This document shows, in pieces, positions 24,769 to 32,707 of a stretch of DNA of 47,461 nt; within the stretch, counting starts at the first letter, position 1; each line of letters starts with the position of its first letter. Both the position numbers and the translations under genes were made by a program. The notes beneath the pieces were generated by a model. The model did no database searches, was not told where the DNA came from, and worked only from the letters and a program-made list of their open reading frames with translations. This stretch comes from Oscillospiraceae bacterium (GTDB lineage Bacteria; Bacillota; Clostridia; Oscillospirales; Ruminococcaceae): NCBI GenBank assembly GCA_021199855.1, contig JAJQHD010000019.1, positions 24,333 through 71,793 of the forward strand, written 5' to 3'.

Positions 24769-25631
24769 ACTCGCTCTATAACGAGGTTTTGTCCGCCCTC
24801 AAATCCGGCGGAATCGAAGATTATGAATTTGAAGCGGACGTGATGTTTGAAGAGGTTTTCGGCAGGGACTTCAGGCTTAAACTTTTGACAGGACAGCTCG
24901 ACCGCCCCGAAACCGAATCGGAATCTGCAAGGCTTCATAAAATGCTCCGTAAACGCCTTTCTGGGGAGCCGCTCCAGTATATCATCGGCAGATGGGATTT
25001 TTATCGTGGAGAGTTTTCGGTCGGCGAGGGAGTGCTTATCCCACGTCAGGACACCGAAACCCTTGTCGAGACGGCATTTAAGCTCGTCAAAGACATCAGA
25101 ACTCCAAAGATACTTGATTTATGCTCCGGCACCGGGTGTATAGCGATAACCCTTTCGGAGCTCCTGTCCGAAGCTGAAGTCCACGCTGTCGAACTCTACG
25201 ACGAAGCCTATAGTTATCTCGAACAGAATATCTCCGGGCACCAAAGTCACGTAATCCCGCATAAATTCGACGCCCTGAGTGATGAGTCGGCTTCAGAGTT
25301 TTCGGACTTTAACTTGATAACCTGCAACCCGCCATACTTGACCGAATCGGACATGCAGAATCTTCAGTCCGAAGTCACTCATGAGCCCGAAACCGCACTT
25401 TTCGGCGGCGCAGACGGTCTTGACTTCTATCGAGCCATCCCGAAGATATGGAAGAAGTCTCTCAAGCCCGGCGGCTACATCGCATTTGAGATAGGCGCAA
25501 CCCAGGGCGAAGCGGTGAAGGCGATTCTTGAAGCCAATGGATATGCTGATGCAAGAGTGATCAAAGATTTATGCGAAAAAGACAGGGGAGTTATTGCAAA
25601 AAAGTCTTCAAGTCCGATTTTACGTACTTAG
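24762..25631 (+). CDS. prmC: Release factor glutamine methyltransferase
   Basis: 289 residues. Methylates the GGQ glutamine of release factors RF1/RF2 with S-adenosylmethionine. Motifs: IPRQDTE (93-99), SAM-binding DLCSGTGCIAI (119-129) and the catalytic NPPY at 189-192, the hallmark of this family. The start overlaps the DUF1385 gene by 7 bp. The usual neighbour prfA is absent. Ends about 100 bp before recA, which has its own promoter. Confidence 0.95.
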   Translation: MVNSLYNEVLSALKSGGIEDYEFEADVMFEEVFGRDFRLKLLTGQLDRPETESESARLHKMLRKRLSGEPLQYIIGRWDFYRGEFSVGEGVLIPRQDTETLVETAFKLVKDIRTPKILDLCSGTGCIAITLSELLSEAEVHAVELYDEAYSYLEQNISGHQSHVIPHKFDALSDESASEFSDFNLITCNPPYLTESDMQNLQSEVTHEPETALFGGADGLDFYRAIPKIWKKSLKPGGYIAFEIGATQGEAVKAILEANGYADARVIKDLCEKDRGVIAKKSSSPILRT

Positions 25632-25636
25632 AAGGC

Positions 25637-25693
25637 TTTACAAACTTGCCCGCATAGTGTATAATACAGTATAGAAACCGGCACAAAAGTGCC
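25637..25693 (+). promoter_or_regulatory. recA promoter and leader hairpin
   Basis: TTTACA (25637-25642), 17-bp spacer, TATAAT (25660-25665). Just downstream, ggcac (25680-25684) and gtgcc (25689-25693) form a small hairpin with an AAAA loop at the 5' end of the mRNA. I see no GAAC-N4-GTTC type LexA site. Confidence 0.65.
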
Positions 25694-25729
25694 AACTAAA
25701 AAATATAAATTAGAAACGAGGAAAACGAT

Positions 25730-26911
25730 ATGGCAATGAAGAAGACTGCTGAGAAGAAGACCGTAGCAGATCCGCAGAATCAGGAGGAGAAAAAGAAGGC
25801 TCTTGAAACCGCAATTGCGCAGATTGAGAAGACCTATGGTGCCGGCGCTGTAATGCGCTTGGGGCAGAACTCCACTCTCAACGTCGAGGCTATACCGACA
25901 GGTTCAATGACTCTCGACATGGCTTTGGGAATCGGCGGTGTTCCAAGAGGAAGAATCGTCGAGATTTTCGGTCCGGAAAGCTCCGGCAAGACTACTGTTG
26001 CACTCTCCATCATTGCCGAAGCCCAGAAGCTCGGCGGCGAGGTTGCATTTATTGATGTTGAGCACGCTTTAGACCCGACCTATGCGGCGGCATTGGGAGT
26101 TGATATCGACTCAATGCTCGTGTCCCAGCCGGATTCGGGCGAGCAGGCTCTTGAAATTGCCGAAGCGCTCGTTCGCTCTGGAGCAATCGATGTAATCGTC
26201 CTTGACTCGGTAGCGGCAATGGTAACGAAAGCCGAAATCGACGGCGAAATGGGCGACACCCACGTCGGACAGCTTGCACGCCTTATGTCTCAGGCAATGA
26301 GAAAGCTCACGGCAGTTATTTCAAAGTCGAACTGCGTCGCAATCTTTATAAATCAGATTCGTGAGAAAATCGGCGTTATTTACGGCAACCCCGAAACCAC
26401 TCCCGGCGGCAGAGCGCTGAAGTTCTACGCTTCCGTCAGAATTGACGTCCGTAAGGGCGAAGCAATCAAGAACGGCACCGAGGTTATCGGTAACAGAACC
26501 AGATGCAAAGTCGTCAAGAACAAAGTCGCACCACCGTTCAAGGAAGCCGAATTTGACATGATTTTCGGCAAGGGTATCTCCCGAATCGGCGAGGTTGTCG
26601 ACGTCGCAGTCGAGCTCGATATAATCCACAAAGCCGGCGCATGGTTCAGCTATAACGGCGAGAAGATAGCGCAGGGCAGGGAAAAGACCAAGGAATATCT
26701 TCTTGCCCATCCGGACGTCATGCAGGAAGTCGAGGACAAGATAAAGGCAGAGCGCAATAAGGTCTCGATGCTTTCCGGCAAGAACAAGAAGGAAGCCGCT
26801 CTCCGCGAAGCCGCTGACACAGCACAAGCTGTAGAACCGGCTCCCAAGCCCACCTCCGTAATCGTCGAACCCGACGACGAAGACTTTGAAGAGTTCACTC
26901 CAGCCGAATAA
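25730..26911 (+). CDS. recA: Recombinase RecA
   Basis: 393 residues. Forms filaments on single-stranded DNA, drives strand exchange and triggers LexA cleavage. Walker A GPESSGKT at 81-88, [19 protein letters not shown]-type loop ([18 protein letters not shown]), [20 protein letters not shown] (L2 region). The C-terminal tail is acidic ([13 protein letters not shown]), as usual. The N-terminus has a Lys-rich extension of about 15 residues. It is first in a run recA, recX, rimO, pgsA, GH5 on the same strand. Confidence 0.99.
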   Translation: MAMKKTAEKKTVADPQNQEEKKKALETAIAQIEKTYGAGAVMRLGQNSTLNVEAIPTGSMTLDMALGIGGVPRGRIVEIFGPESSGKTTVALSIIAEAQKLGGEVAFIDVEHALDPTYAAALGVDIDSMLVSQPDSGEQALEIAEALVRSGAIDVIVLDSVAAMVTKAEIDGEMGDTHVGQLARLMSQAMRKLTAVISKSNCVAIFINQIREKIGVIYGNPETTPGGRALKFYASVRIDVRKGEAIKNGTEVIGNRTRCKVVKNKVAPPFKEAEFDMIFGKGISRIGEVVDVAVELDIIHKAGAWFSYNGEKIAQGREKTKEYLLAHPDVMQEVEDKIKAERNKVSMLSGKNKKEAALREAADTAQAVEPAPKPTSVIVEPDDEDFEEFTPAE

Positions 26912-26923
26912 GAAGCACAAATA

Positions 26924-26972
26924 GCCTCCCATGAAAGGGGAGGGGGACCGGCGAAGCCGGTGGAGGGGTCTC
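26924..26972 (+). repeat. Dispersed double-hairpin element, type A (copy 1)
   Basis: Two hairpins in a row: cctccc (26925-26930) with gggagg (26938-26943), then accggc-gaa-gccggt (26947-26961), followed by ggagggg. The same architecture recurs at 33808-33854. The terminal ggagggg doubles as the ribosome binding site for the recX ATG at 26973. Similar elements are scattered in related Clostridia genomes as I recall. Confidence 0.7.
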
Positions 26973-27599
26973 ATGCCCACAATAACATCCATCGAAAAAT
27001 ACAAAGGCTCCACCATGCGTGTCGACCTTGACGAAGGCGAGCCTTTGTTCATTAACGTCGACGTTCTGAACGAGTACCATTTGCAGAAAGAAATGACTCT
27101 GCCGGAGTCGGCAATTGAAGAGATAATCCACGCAAACGATTTCCGGCGTGCCAAAGAACGTGCGCTTTATCTTTTAGACGAACGGGACTACTCCTATATC
27201 GAGCTCTACAAGAAGCTCGAACGTAATTACCCGGAGGACATCTGCCTTGAAGTCTGCAACCGCTTAAGCGAAATCGGCTGTATCAATGACAGAAGATACT
27301 CCGAGCACCTTGCCGAGCATTACTGCCAGACAAAGCGCTTTGGGCTTCGTCGTGCCAGAGAGGAAATGCGCAAACGTGGCATCTCAAATGAACTGATAAC
27401 AGAAGCTCTGTACCCGTATGAGGACACCGTTCCCGAGCGGATATCGGAGCTTATCGACAAAAAATACGCAAGGTATCTTTCTGACGAAAAGGGCGTTCAG
27501 AAGGTCAAGGCAGCACTTGTCCGCCAGGGCTACTCTTTTTCGGAAGTGAACAAAGCCCTGTCGGAATATGAATACGAAATGGAAGAGGGAGAAGAGTAA
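26973..27599 (+). CDS. recX: RecX regulatory protein
   Basis: 208 residues from the ATG at 26973. An in-frame ATG lies 42 bp upstream, but it falls inside the repeat element and would add alien residues (KGEGDRRSRWRGL); the ATG at 26973 has ggagggg 5 bp upstream. RecX proteins are small, helical (three repeated three-helix modules) and modulate RecA filaments. Seen: RAKERALYLLDERDYSYIELYKKL, LSEIGCINDRRYSEHLAEHY, FGLRRAREEMRKRGIS, the typical module motifs. It ends at 27599 with rimO starting on the very next base. Confidence 0.92.
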   Translation: MPTITSIEKYKGSTMRVDLDEGEPLFINVDVLNEYHLQKEMTLPESAIEEIIHANDFRRAKERALYLLDERDYSYIELYKKLERNYPEDICLEVCNRLSEIGCINDRRYSEHLAEHYCQTKRFGLRRAREEMRKRGISNELITEALYPYEDTVPERISELIDKKYARYLSDEKGVQKVKAALVRQGYSFSEVNKALSEYEYEMEEGEE

Positions 27600-28934
27600 A
27601 TGGCAGTCACTGTCGGAATAGTGTCACTAGGCTGTGCCAAAAACATGCTCGACGCCGAGCACATGGCGTATAATTTAAGAGAAGAAGGTTTCGAGCTTCA
27701 GCCGGATGCCGCACTTGCGGATGTCGCGGTGATAAACACCTGCGGATTCATCGAGTCGGCAAAGCAGGAAGCGATCGAGACGATTCTCGAATTTGTCGCC
27801 CTCAAAGAAGAAAAGCGAATCAAGGCGATAATCGTCACCGGCTGTCTTGCTGAAAGATACCGCGAGGAAATCTTAAAGGAAATCCCTGAGGTCGATGCAG
27901 TTTTAGGCATTAGCGCGAATGAGCTCCTTGGTGAGACCATCCGCAAGGTTCTCTCCAACGAAAACGGCATCGAGATGTACGGCGACAAGTATTCTCTCGT
28001 AATCGGTGGCAGAAGAATCGTCTCCACCGAAACCTATGCCTACATAAAAATCGCTGAGGGTTGCAGTAACCACTGCACCTTCTGCGCAATCCCCGGTATC
28101 CGTGGCAAATATCGCTCCCGCCCGATGGAAAGCATCATCGACGAAGCAAAGTGGCTCGCCAAAGTCGGCTATCGTGAAATTATTTTAATCGCACAGGACA
28201 CCTCCCGTTATGGTGAAGATTTATATGGAACGCAAAAGCTCGCAGATTTACTAAAAGAGCTCTGTAAAATCGACGGCTTAAAGTGGATTAGAACGCTATA
28301 TTGCTACCCTGAACGAATCACCGACGAGCTCATCGACGTGGTCGCATCTGAGCCGAAGTGCGTCAAGTATTTTGACATCCCGATTCAGCACTGCTGTGAC
28401 AGGGTTTTGAAGAGAATGAACCGCCGTTCATCCGAAGCCGAGATAAGGGAGCTTGTCAAGAAACTTCGTGAGAGAATTCCGAACGTAATCATCAGAACGA
28501 CAATCCTGACCGGCTTCCCGGGCGAAACTGAAGAGGAATTTGAGAATCTCTGCGAGTTCGTCAAGGAAATGCGCTTCGACCGTCTCGGCTGTTTTGCCTA
28601 TTCTCAGGAGGAGGGAACTCCCGCCGCCAAGCTTGACGGACAGCTCGATGAGGACGAAAAGAACCGCCGTGCCGAGATTATCACCCAGGAGCAGATGCTT
28701 GTTAGCGACCAGATGACCGCTGAAATGCTCGGCAAGGTCTATGAAGTGGTCGTCGAAGGCTACGACCGTTACGCCGAATGTTGGTTCGGAAGAAGCCAAA
28801 ACGAAGTCCCCGAAATCGACGGCAAGATTTTCTTCACCTCTTCGATTCCATTAAAAGTCGGCGACTATCAGTACGTCCGAATCACCGACACGATGGACTA
28901 CGACCCAATCGGTGAAGTAATACTTGCGACCTGA
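27600..28934 (+). CDS. rimO: Ribosomal protein S12 methylthiotransferase
   Basis: 444 residues. Adds a methylthio group to an Asp of ribosomal protein S12. N-terminal methylthiotransferase domain binds the second 4Fe-4S cluster through C12, C48 and C82 (SLGCAKN, NTCGF, GCLAER); radical-SAM cluster in GCSNHCTFCAIPG with C155, C159 and C162; C-terminal TRAM domain (about 375-440). SLGCAKN at the start distinguishes RimO from MiaB. The ATG directly abuts the recX stop (TAAATG), so translation is probably coupled. Confidence 0.96.
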   Translation: MAVTVGIVSLGCAKNMLDAEHMAYNLREEGFELQPDAALADVAVINTCGFIESAKQEAIETILEFVALKEEKRIKAIIVTGCLAERYREEILKEIPEVDAVLGISANELLGETIRKVLSNENGIEMYGDKYSLVIGGRRIVSTETYAYIKIAEGCSNHCTFCAIPGIRGKYRSRPMESIIDEAKWLAKVGYREIILIAQDTSRYGEDLYGTQKLADLLKELCKIDGLKWIRTLYCYPERITDELIDVVASEPKCVKYFDIPIQHCCDRVLKRMNRRSSEAEIRELVKKLRERIPNVIIRTTILTGFPGETEEEFENLCEFVKEMRFDRLGCFAYSQEEGTPAAKLDGQLDEDEKNRRAEIITQEQMLVSDQMTAEMLGKVYEVVVEGYDRYAECWFGRSQNEVPEIDGKIFFTSSIPLKVGDYQYVRITDTMDYDPIGEVILAT

Positions 28935-28947
28935 GGAGGCTTATGGC

Positions 28948-29517
28948 ATGAATCTACCGAATAAACTGACGCTAATGCGTGTAATCTTAATTCCATTCTT
29001 TGTCCTATTCGCACTCTGGGAATTTTCGAGCGTGAACCTGTTTATCGCGCTTTTGATATTCGCAATTGCTTCGATAACCGACATGCTGGATGGAAAAATA
29101 GCACGTTCAAGAAACCTGATAACGAATTTCGGAAAGTTTCTAGACCCGCTTGCTGACAAAGCCCTTGTAATGGCGGCACTTTTAGTGTTTGTCGACAAGA
29201 ACTGGGTGAGCTCAGTCCCGGTTATGATAATTCTTTTCCGTGAATTTATGGTTTCTGCGCTTCGTCTTGTCGTAAAATCCGGCGACGGAATCGTCGTTGC
29301 GGCAGGCTGGCTTGGAAAAGTCAAGACTGCATTCACAATGGTTGCAATCGTCGTGACTCTCTTCCTGCACGCTTTGGTAGCTGTCGGAGTCGGAATTGAT
29401 GGAACAGTGCTCAGCATCATCGACAATCTTCTCGTCTGGGTTGCGGCAATCCTGACGGCAGTTTCAGGTGTACAGTATCTGTGGGCATACCGCAGTGCAA
29501 TAGACACAAACGAATAA
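28948..29517 (+). CDS. pgsA: CDP-diacylglycerol-glycerol-3-phosphate phosphatidyltransferase
   Basis: 189 residues, several membrane helices. Makes phosphatidylglycerophosphate in the membrane. The CDP-alcohol phosphotransferase motif is complete: D45-x2-D48-G49-x2-A52-R53-x8-G62-x3-D66-x3-D70. Start: ATG at 28948 with gaggagg 8 bp upstream; an in-frame TTG at 28924 would overlap rimO and adds residues unlike the family start (MNLPNKLTLMRV). pgsA following rimO/recA-type genes is a usual arrangement in Firmicutes. Confidence 0.95.
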   Translation: MNLPNKLTLMRVILIPFFVLFALWEFSSVNLFIALLIFAIASITDMLDGKIARSRNLITNFGKFLDPLADKALVMAALLVFVDKNWVSSVPVMIILFREFMVSALRLVVKSGDGIVVAAGWLGKVKTAFTMVAIVVTLFLHALVAVGVGIDGTVLSIIDNLLVWVAAILTAVSGVQYLWAYRSAIDTNE

Positions 29518-29538
29518 TATTTTGAAGGAGACACCGAA

Positions 29539-30693
29539 ATGAAACGATTTTCATTCAAGAGATTTCTTACGCTTCTGACAGTACTTGTGATGTGCCTTGC
29601 AGTGTTCACTGCCTGCGGAGACACCTCAATCGACGGTCACGTTCACTATGGTGAGAACGCTGAGACCACTTCTATTTCCGCTTCGGATTTAATCACCGAC
29701 ATGGGACTCGGCTGGAACTTAGGAAATACCTTTGACTCCACCGGTTCAAGCGAGACTTCATGGGGCAATCCCTATACAACCGAAGAGATGATTGACACTA
29801 TAGCCGAACTCGGCTTTAAGACAATCAGAATCCCCGTTTCATGGAGCTATCACTGCGATGAAAATTACACCATCGATGAGGATTGGCTCGAAAGAGTGAA
29901 GGAGGTTGTCGACTGGGCACTCGAGAACGACATGTACGTCATCCTCAACTCTCACCACGACAACGAAATTTATTATCCCACAGCCGAGAATCACGACGAG
30001 GCAGTCAAATATATCACTACAATCTGGACTCAGATTGCCGAGTATTTCAAGGACTACGACCAGCACCTCATTTTTGAGCCGATGAACGAGCCAAGACTAG
30101 CTGGTACAAACTATGAGTGGTACTACTCCGAATGGTCGACCGAGTGTCAGGACGCAATGCAGACAATTATCGACTGTAACCAGGCATTTGTCGACACAGT
30201 CAGAGCATCCGGCGGCAATAACGAGACAAGATATCTGATGGTTTCTACCTATTGCGCTTCTCCCGATGCGGCGCTTTCGGACGACTTCGAGCTCCCTTCA
30301 GATCCGAGCAATAAGCTCCTCCTCACTGTTCATATGTACACGCCCTATAACCTTGCTATGAGCGACAGCTACGCCTACACCCAGTTCGACGAATCCTGTG
30401 AGTCGGACATCGACTACTACATCGACGCCCTATATGAGAAGTTCGTCGCAAACGGTACCTATGTCATCATCGGCGAAATGGGTTGCACCAACAAGGACAA
30501 CCAGTCTGCCCGAGAAGCGTGGGGCGAATACTTCGTCTCGAAGGCAAAAGAGTGCGGCATGGTCTGCGTTGTCTGGGACAACAACTACGTCAATGCCGGC
30601 TCAGAAGCCTACGGACTCTTCGACCGGGCAAACCTCAAAGTCTTCGACGACTGCCTCGACTACTATAACGGTCTCATGGCGGGATTGGAGTAA
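29539..30693 (+). CDS. GH5 endoglucanase-type lipoprotein
   Basis: 384 residues. Lipoprotein signal with lipobox FTAC (Cys26), so it is anchored outside the cell. Single GH5 catalytic domain: GLGWNLGNTFD (56-66), IRIPVSW (97-103), HHDNE (139-143), acid/base E184 in EPMNEPR, HMYTPYN (264-270), nucleophile E312 in IIGEMGC. GH5 enzymes of this look cleave beta-1,4-glucans (cellulose, xyloglucan or mixed-linkage glucan); the subfamily cannot be fixed by eye. SD gaaggag 8 bp before the ATG, 21 bp after pgsA without a visible promoter, so it seems to ride on a housekeeping operon. No carbohydrate-binding or dockerin domain. Confidence 0.92.
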   Translation: MKRFSFKRFLTLLTVLVMCLAVFTACGDTSIDGHVHYGENAETTSISASDLITDMGLGWNLGNTFDSTGSSETSWGNPYTTEEMIDTIAELGFKTIRIPVSWSYHCDENYTIDEDWLERVKEVVDWALENDMYVILNSHHDNEIYYPTAENHDEAVKYITTIWTQIAEYFKDYDQHLIFEPMNEPRLAGTNYEWYYSEWSTECQDAMQTIIDCNQAFVDTVRASGGNNETRYLMVSTYCASPDAALSDDFELPSDPSNKLLLTVHMYTPYNLAMSDSYAYTQFDESCESDIDYYIDALYEKFVANGTYVIIGEMGCTNKDNQSAREAWGEYFVSKAKECGMVCVVWDNNYVNAGSEAYGLFDRANLKVFDDCLDYYNGLMAGLE

Positions 30694-30702
30694 ACAGATA
30701 GC

Positions 30703-30737
30703 AAAAAGGACAGCCCGTAAAGCTGTCCTTGATTTTT
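30703..30737. terminator. Bidirectional terminator between GH5 and DUF2442 genes
   Basis: 9-bp stem aaggacagc (30706-30714) / gctgtcctt (30722-30730), with A5 on its left and gattttta on its right, so it can stop transcription from both sides. The genes are convergent. Confidence 0.9.
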
Positions 30738-31107
30738 ATTCGTCTTTCAAGATGTCATCTAAAGCCTCAGAGAATGAATTGTATCTTTTGTATTTCTCCG
30801 GGTGTTCCAACATCTCTTCACTTTCGGCAAACGCCGCAATGGTCTCAGCGTTTGGAATGTCCGGGATTTCCTCGCTGTTCTCATAAAGCTCATGCGGGGC
30901 GATGTCCTGCCCGTCAGCCCATTCAATTCCTGAACCGTTCGGCAGAAGGTGCACGGTTGAGAAGTACGAAAAGTCCGCTAATTTCCCAAACCAACTGCCC
31001 TTGATATAAGGCGAGACATCAAACTTCTTTCTTTCACCGGTTTCGTATAGTAGAATCAAAGAGCTGTCCCTGACCGGCTCGGCTTTGACAATAGCGGGTT
31101 GTAACAT
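30736..31107 (-). CDS. DUF2442 protein, possible antitoxin-like partner
   Basis: 123 residues from the ATG at 31107 (ggaggtg 5 bp upstream in the minus direction; an upstream in-frame ATG would reach into the DUF4160 gene). Residues 1-78 match DUF2442: SLILLYETGERKKFDVSPYIKGSWFGKL, GSGIEWADGQDIAPHELYENS. The tail (EMLEHPEKYKRYNSFSEALDDILKDE) looks like the short C-terminal segment of RelB/Phd-type antitoxins that wraps a toxin. It follows the DUF4160 gene by 16 bp. DUF2442/DUF4160 pairs recur widely in bacterial genomes; a toxin-antitoxin role has been suggested but I treat it as inference. Confidence 0.8.
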   Translation of the reverse strand: MLQPAIVKAEPVRDSSLILLYETGERKKFDVSPYIKGSWFGKLADFSYFSTVHLLPNGSGIEWADGQDIAPHELYENSEEIPDIPNAETIAAFAESEEMLEHPEKYKRYNSFSEALDDILKDE

Positions 31108-31123
31108 TTTAAACACCTCCGAA

Positions 31124-31390
31124 TTACTTGAGAGGGTCGATTCTGAAATGCTGTTCGCCGCCTGATAAGAGCTGCCAGTTAGCTTCAAGATCCTCTCTAT
31201 GGATTTCTACCCATGCTTCTAATAGTTTCATCTTGTTTTTCGGAATCGAACCTTCAATAACCGTTCCGTCGAAAGCCATAACAACCTCTTCGCCGGAATA
31301 TTCAGCGTGAATATGTGGCAGATTGTGCTTGCCGCCAACTTCGTTGTACATACGAACTATAATACCATAAAAAGTGCTAAGTACAGGCAT
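31124..31390 (-). CDS. DUF4160 protein
   Basis: 88 residues: PVLSTFYGIIVRMY, HNLPHIHAEYSGEEVVMAF, then LLEAWVEIHREDLEANWQLL, the three conserved blocks of DUF4160 (HxHAEY and W...HR..L..NW). The conserved His pair hints at a metal site or catalytic role, not demonstrated to my knowledge. It has a consensus promoter of its own directly upstream and is followed by the DUF2442 gene, giving a two-gene unit inserted between queA and the GH5 gene. Confidence 0.85.
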   Translation of the reverse strand: MPVLSTFYGIIVRMYNEVGGKHNLPHIHAEYSGEEVVMAFDGTVIEGSIPKNKMKLLEAWVEIHREDLEANWQLLSGGEQHFRIDPLK

Positions 31391-31424
31391 TTTAAAAAGT
31401 CTCTCCCTTAATATTTCTATTACA

Positions 31425-31453
31425 ATTATAACATTTCAATCGTAGGCTGTCAA
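31425..31453 (-). promoter_or_regulatory. Consensus promoter of the DUF4160-DUF2442 unit
   Basis: On the minus strand TTGACA (31448-31453), exactly 17 bp, TATAAT (31425-31430). Perfect boxes, beginning 17 bp after the queA stop codon. Confidence 0.85.
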
Positions 31454-31470
31454 TAATTATGAATTACGAA

Positions 31471-32523
31471 TCACTCATCAATAATAATCATCGCATCCCC
31501 AAAGCTGAAGAACCTATACTTCTCCTCCACTGCGGTCTTATACGCCGCCATGGTTTTGTCCTTGCCTAAGAATGCTGAGACGAGCATGATTAGGGTGCTC
31601 TCGGGCAGGTGGAAGTTGGTGATGAGACCGTCTATCGCCTTAAACTGGTAGCCGGGGTAGATGAAGATGTCGGTATTGCCATCGTCGGGCTTGATTTCGC
31701 CGCCAAACTTCGTTGCAACGCTTTCAAGAGCCCGGCAGGAGGTTGTCCCGACGGCGATAACCCTGCCGCCGTTTGCTTTGGTGCGGTTTATAAGCTCGGC
31801 GGTCTCCGGAGGGAGGTCGTAGTGTTCAGAATGCATCTTGTGCTCCGAGATGTTCTCCTCTTTGATGGGACGGAAAGTGCCCAAGCCGACATGAAGAGTG
31901 ACTTTGCCGATGTTGATTCCTGCGGCTTTTATCTCTTCAAGCTGTTCAGTCGTGAAGTGAAGCCCGGCAGTCGGAGCGGCGGCTGAGCCGACCTCGTTTG
32001 AATATACCGTCTGGTATCTCTCGTTGTTCTCGAGCTTCTCTTTTATGTAAGGCGGAAGCGGCATCTGCCCGATTTCGTCAAGAACTGTGTAGATACTTCC
32101 TTCGCAAGAGAACTTAGCAATCCGGTTGCCGTCCTCCATAACGTCGAGGATTTCGGCGGTGAGCTTGCCATTTCCAAAGATAAACTTCGTGCCTATCTTC
32201 GCCTTTTTTCCCGGACGGCAGAGAATCTCCCAGACCATGTTTTCCTTCTGTTCGAGAAGAAGAAACTCGATAAACGTCCCATTGTCCGCCTTTTCGCCGT
32301 AGATTCTGGCAGGGAGAACTCTCGAATCGTTGACGATGAGGGTGTCACCCGGTCGAAGATACCTGCATAGATTGTAGAAGTGGTCATGCGTGATGTCGCC
32401 GGTTTTGCGGTCGATAACCATAAGCCGTGAGGCGTTCCTCGGCTCGACGGGAGTCTGAGCGATGAGCTCCTCCGGCAGGTCGTAATTAAAATCGCTGGTT
32501 TTCAAATCAGTTTCAAATGTCAT
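31471..32523 (-). CDS. queA: S-adenosylmethionine:tRNA ribosyltransferase-isomerase
   Basis: 350 residues from the ATG at 32523, which gives the family N-terminus [17 protein letters not shown]; a further 56 codons are open upstream but run through the promoter region. QueA transfers and isomerises the ribosyl part of SAM onto 7-aminomethyl-deazaguanine in tRNA to make epoxyqueuosine. Typical motifs: [82 protein letters not shown]. The SD is weak (gaaagaag). No other queuosine genes are nearby. Confidence 0.97.
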   Translation of the reverse strand: MTFETDLKTSDFNYDLPEELIAQTPVEPRNASRLMVIDRKTGDITHDHFYNLCRYLRPGDTLIVNDSRVLPARIYGEKADNGTFIEFLLLEQKENMVWEILCRPGKKAKIGTKFIFGNGKLTAEILDVMEDGNRIAKFSCEGSIYTVLDEIGQMPLPPYIKEKLENNERYQTVYSNEVGSAAAPTAGLHFTTEQLEEIKAAGINIGKVTLHVGLGTFRPIKEENISEHKMHSEHYDLPPETAELINRTKANGGRVIAVGTTSCRALESVATKFGGEIKPDDGNTDIFIYPGYQFKAIDGLITNFHLPESTLIMLVSAFLGKDKTMAAYKTAVEEKYRFFSFGDAMIIIDE

Positions 32524-32566
32524 GATAATGGCGCTTCTTTCAAATAAAATTTGGTGTATTTTAAGG

Positions 32567-32595
32567 TTGACGTAATCGCTTTGTCGCGGTATAAT
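32567..32595 (+). promoter_or_regulatory. asd promoter
   Basis: TTGACG (32567-32572), 17-bp spacer, TATAAT (32590-32595). It reads into a leader of about 105 nt that contains a hairpin gtggga / tcccac (32611-32616 with 32625-32630) before the asd ATG. It lies inside the queA leader region. Confidence 0.8.
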
Positions 32596-32637
32596 ATAAG
32601 GGTATGGATAGTGGGAAATGTATATCCCACACTTGAC

Positions 32638-32666
32638 ATTATATAACAACCGCGCGACATTTTCAA
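32638..32666 (-). promoter_or_regulatory. queA promoter
   Basis: On the minus strand TTGAAA (32661-32666), 17-bp spacer, TATAAT (32638-32643). It lies inside the asd leader, so the queA and asd transcripts start face to face and are complementary over roughly 30 nt. Confidence 0.75.
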
Positions 32667-32707
32667 TACAAATCTTCTGTCGCCGGGGCATTTAAGGAGT
32701 AATATCT

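Noticed and set aside
25632-25729. LexA/SOS box before recA
   Set aside because: No GAAC-N4-GTTC or similar dyad seen; the only dyad is a small ggcac/gtgcc hairpin downstream of the promoter.
26321-27154. A 277-codon minus-strand frame across recA, the repeat and recX
   Set aside because: It spans two well-identified plus-strand genes and has no protein motif.
28941-29624. A 227-codon minus-strand frame opposite pgsA
   Set aside because: pgsA has its full catalytic motif on the plus strand; the reverse frame is without motif or SD.
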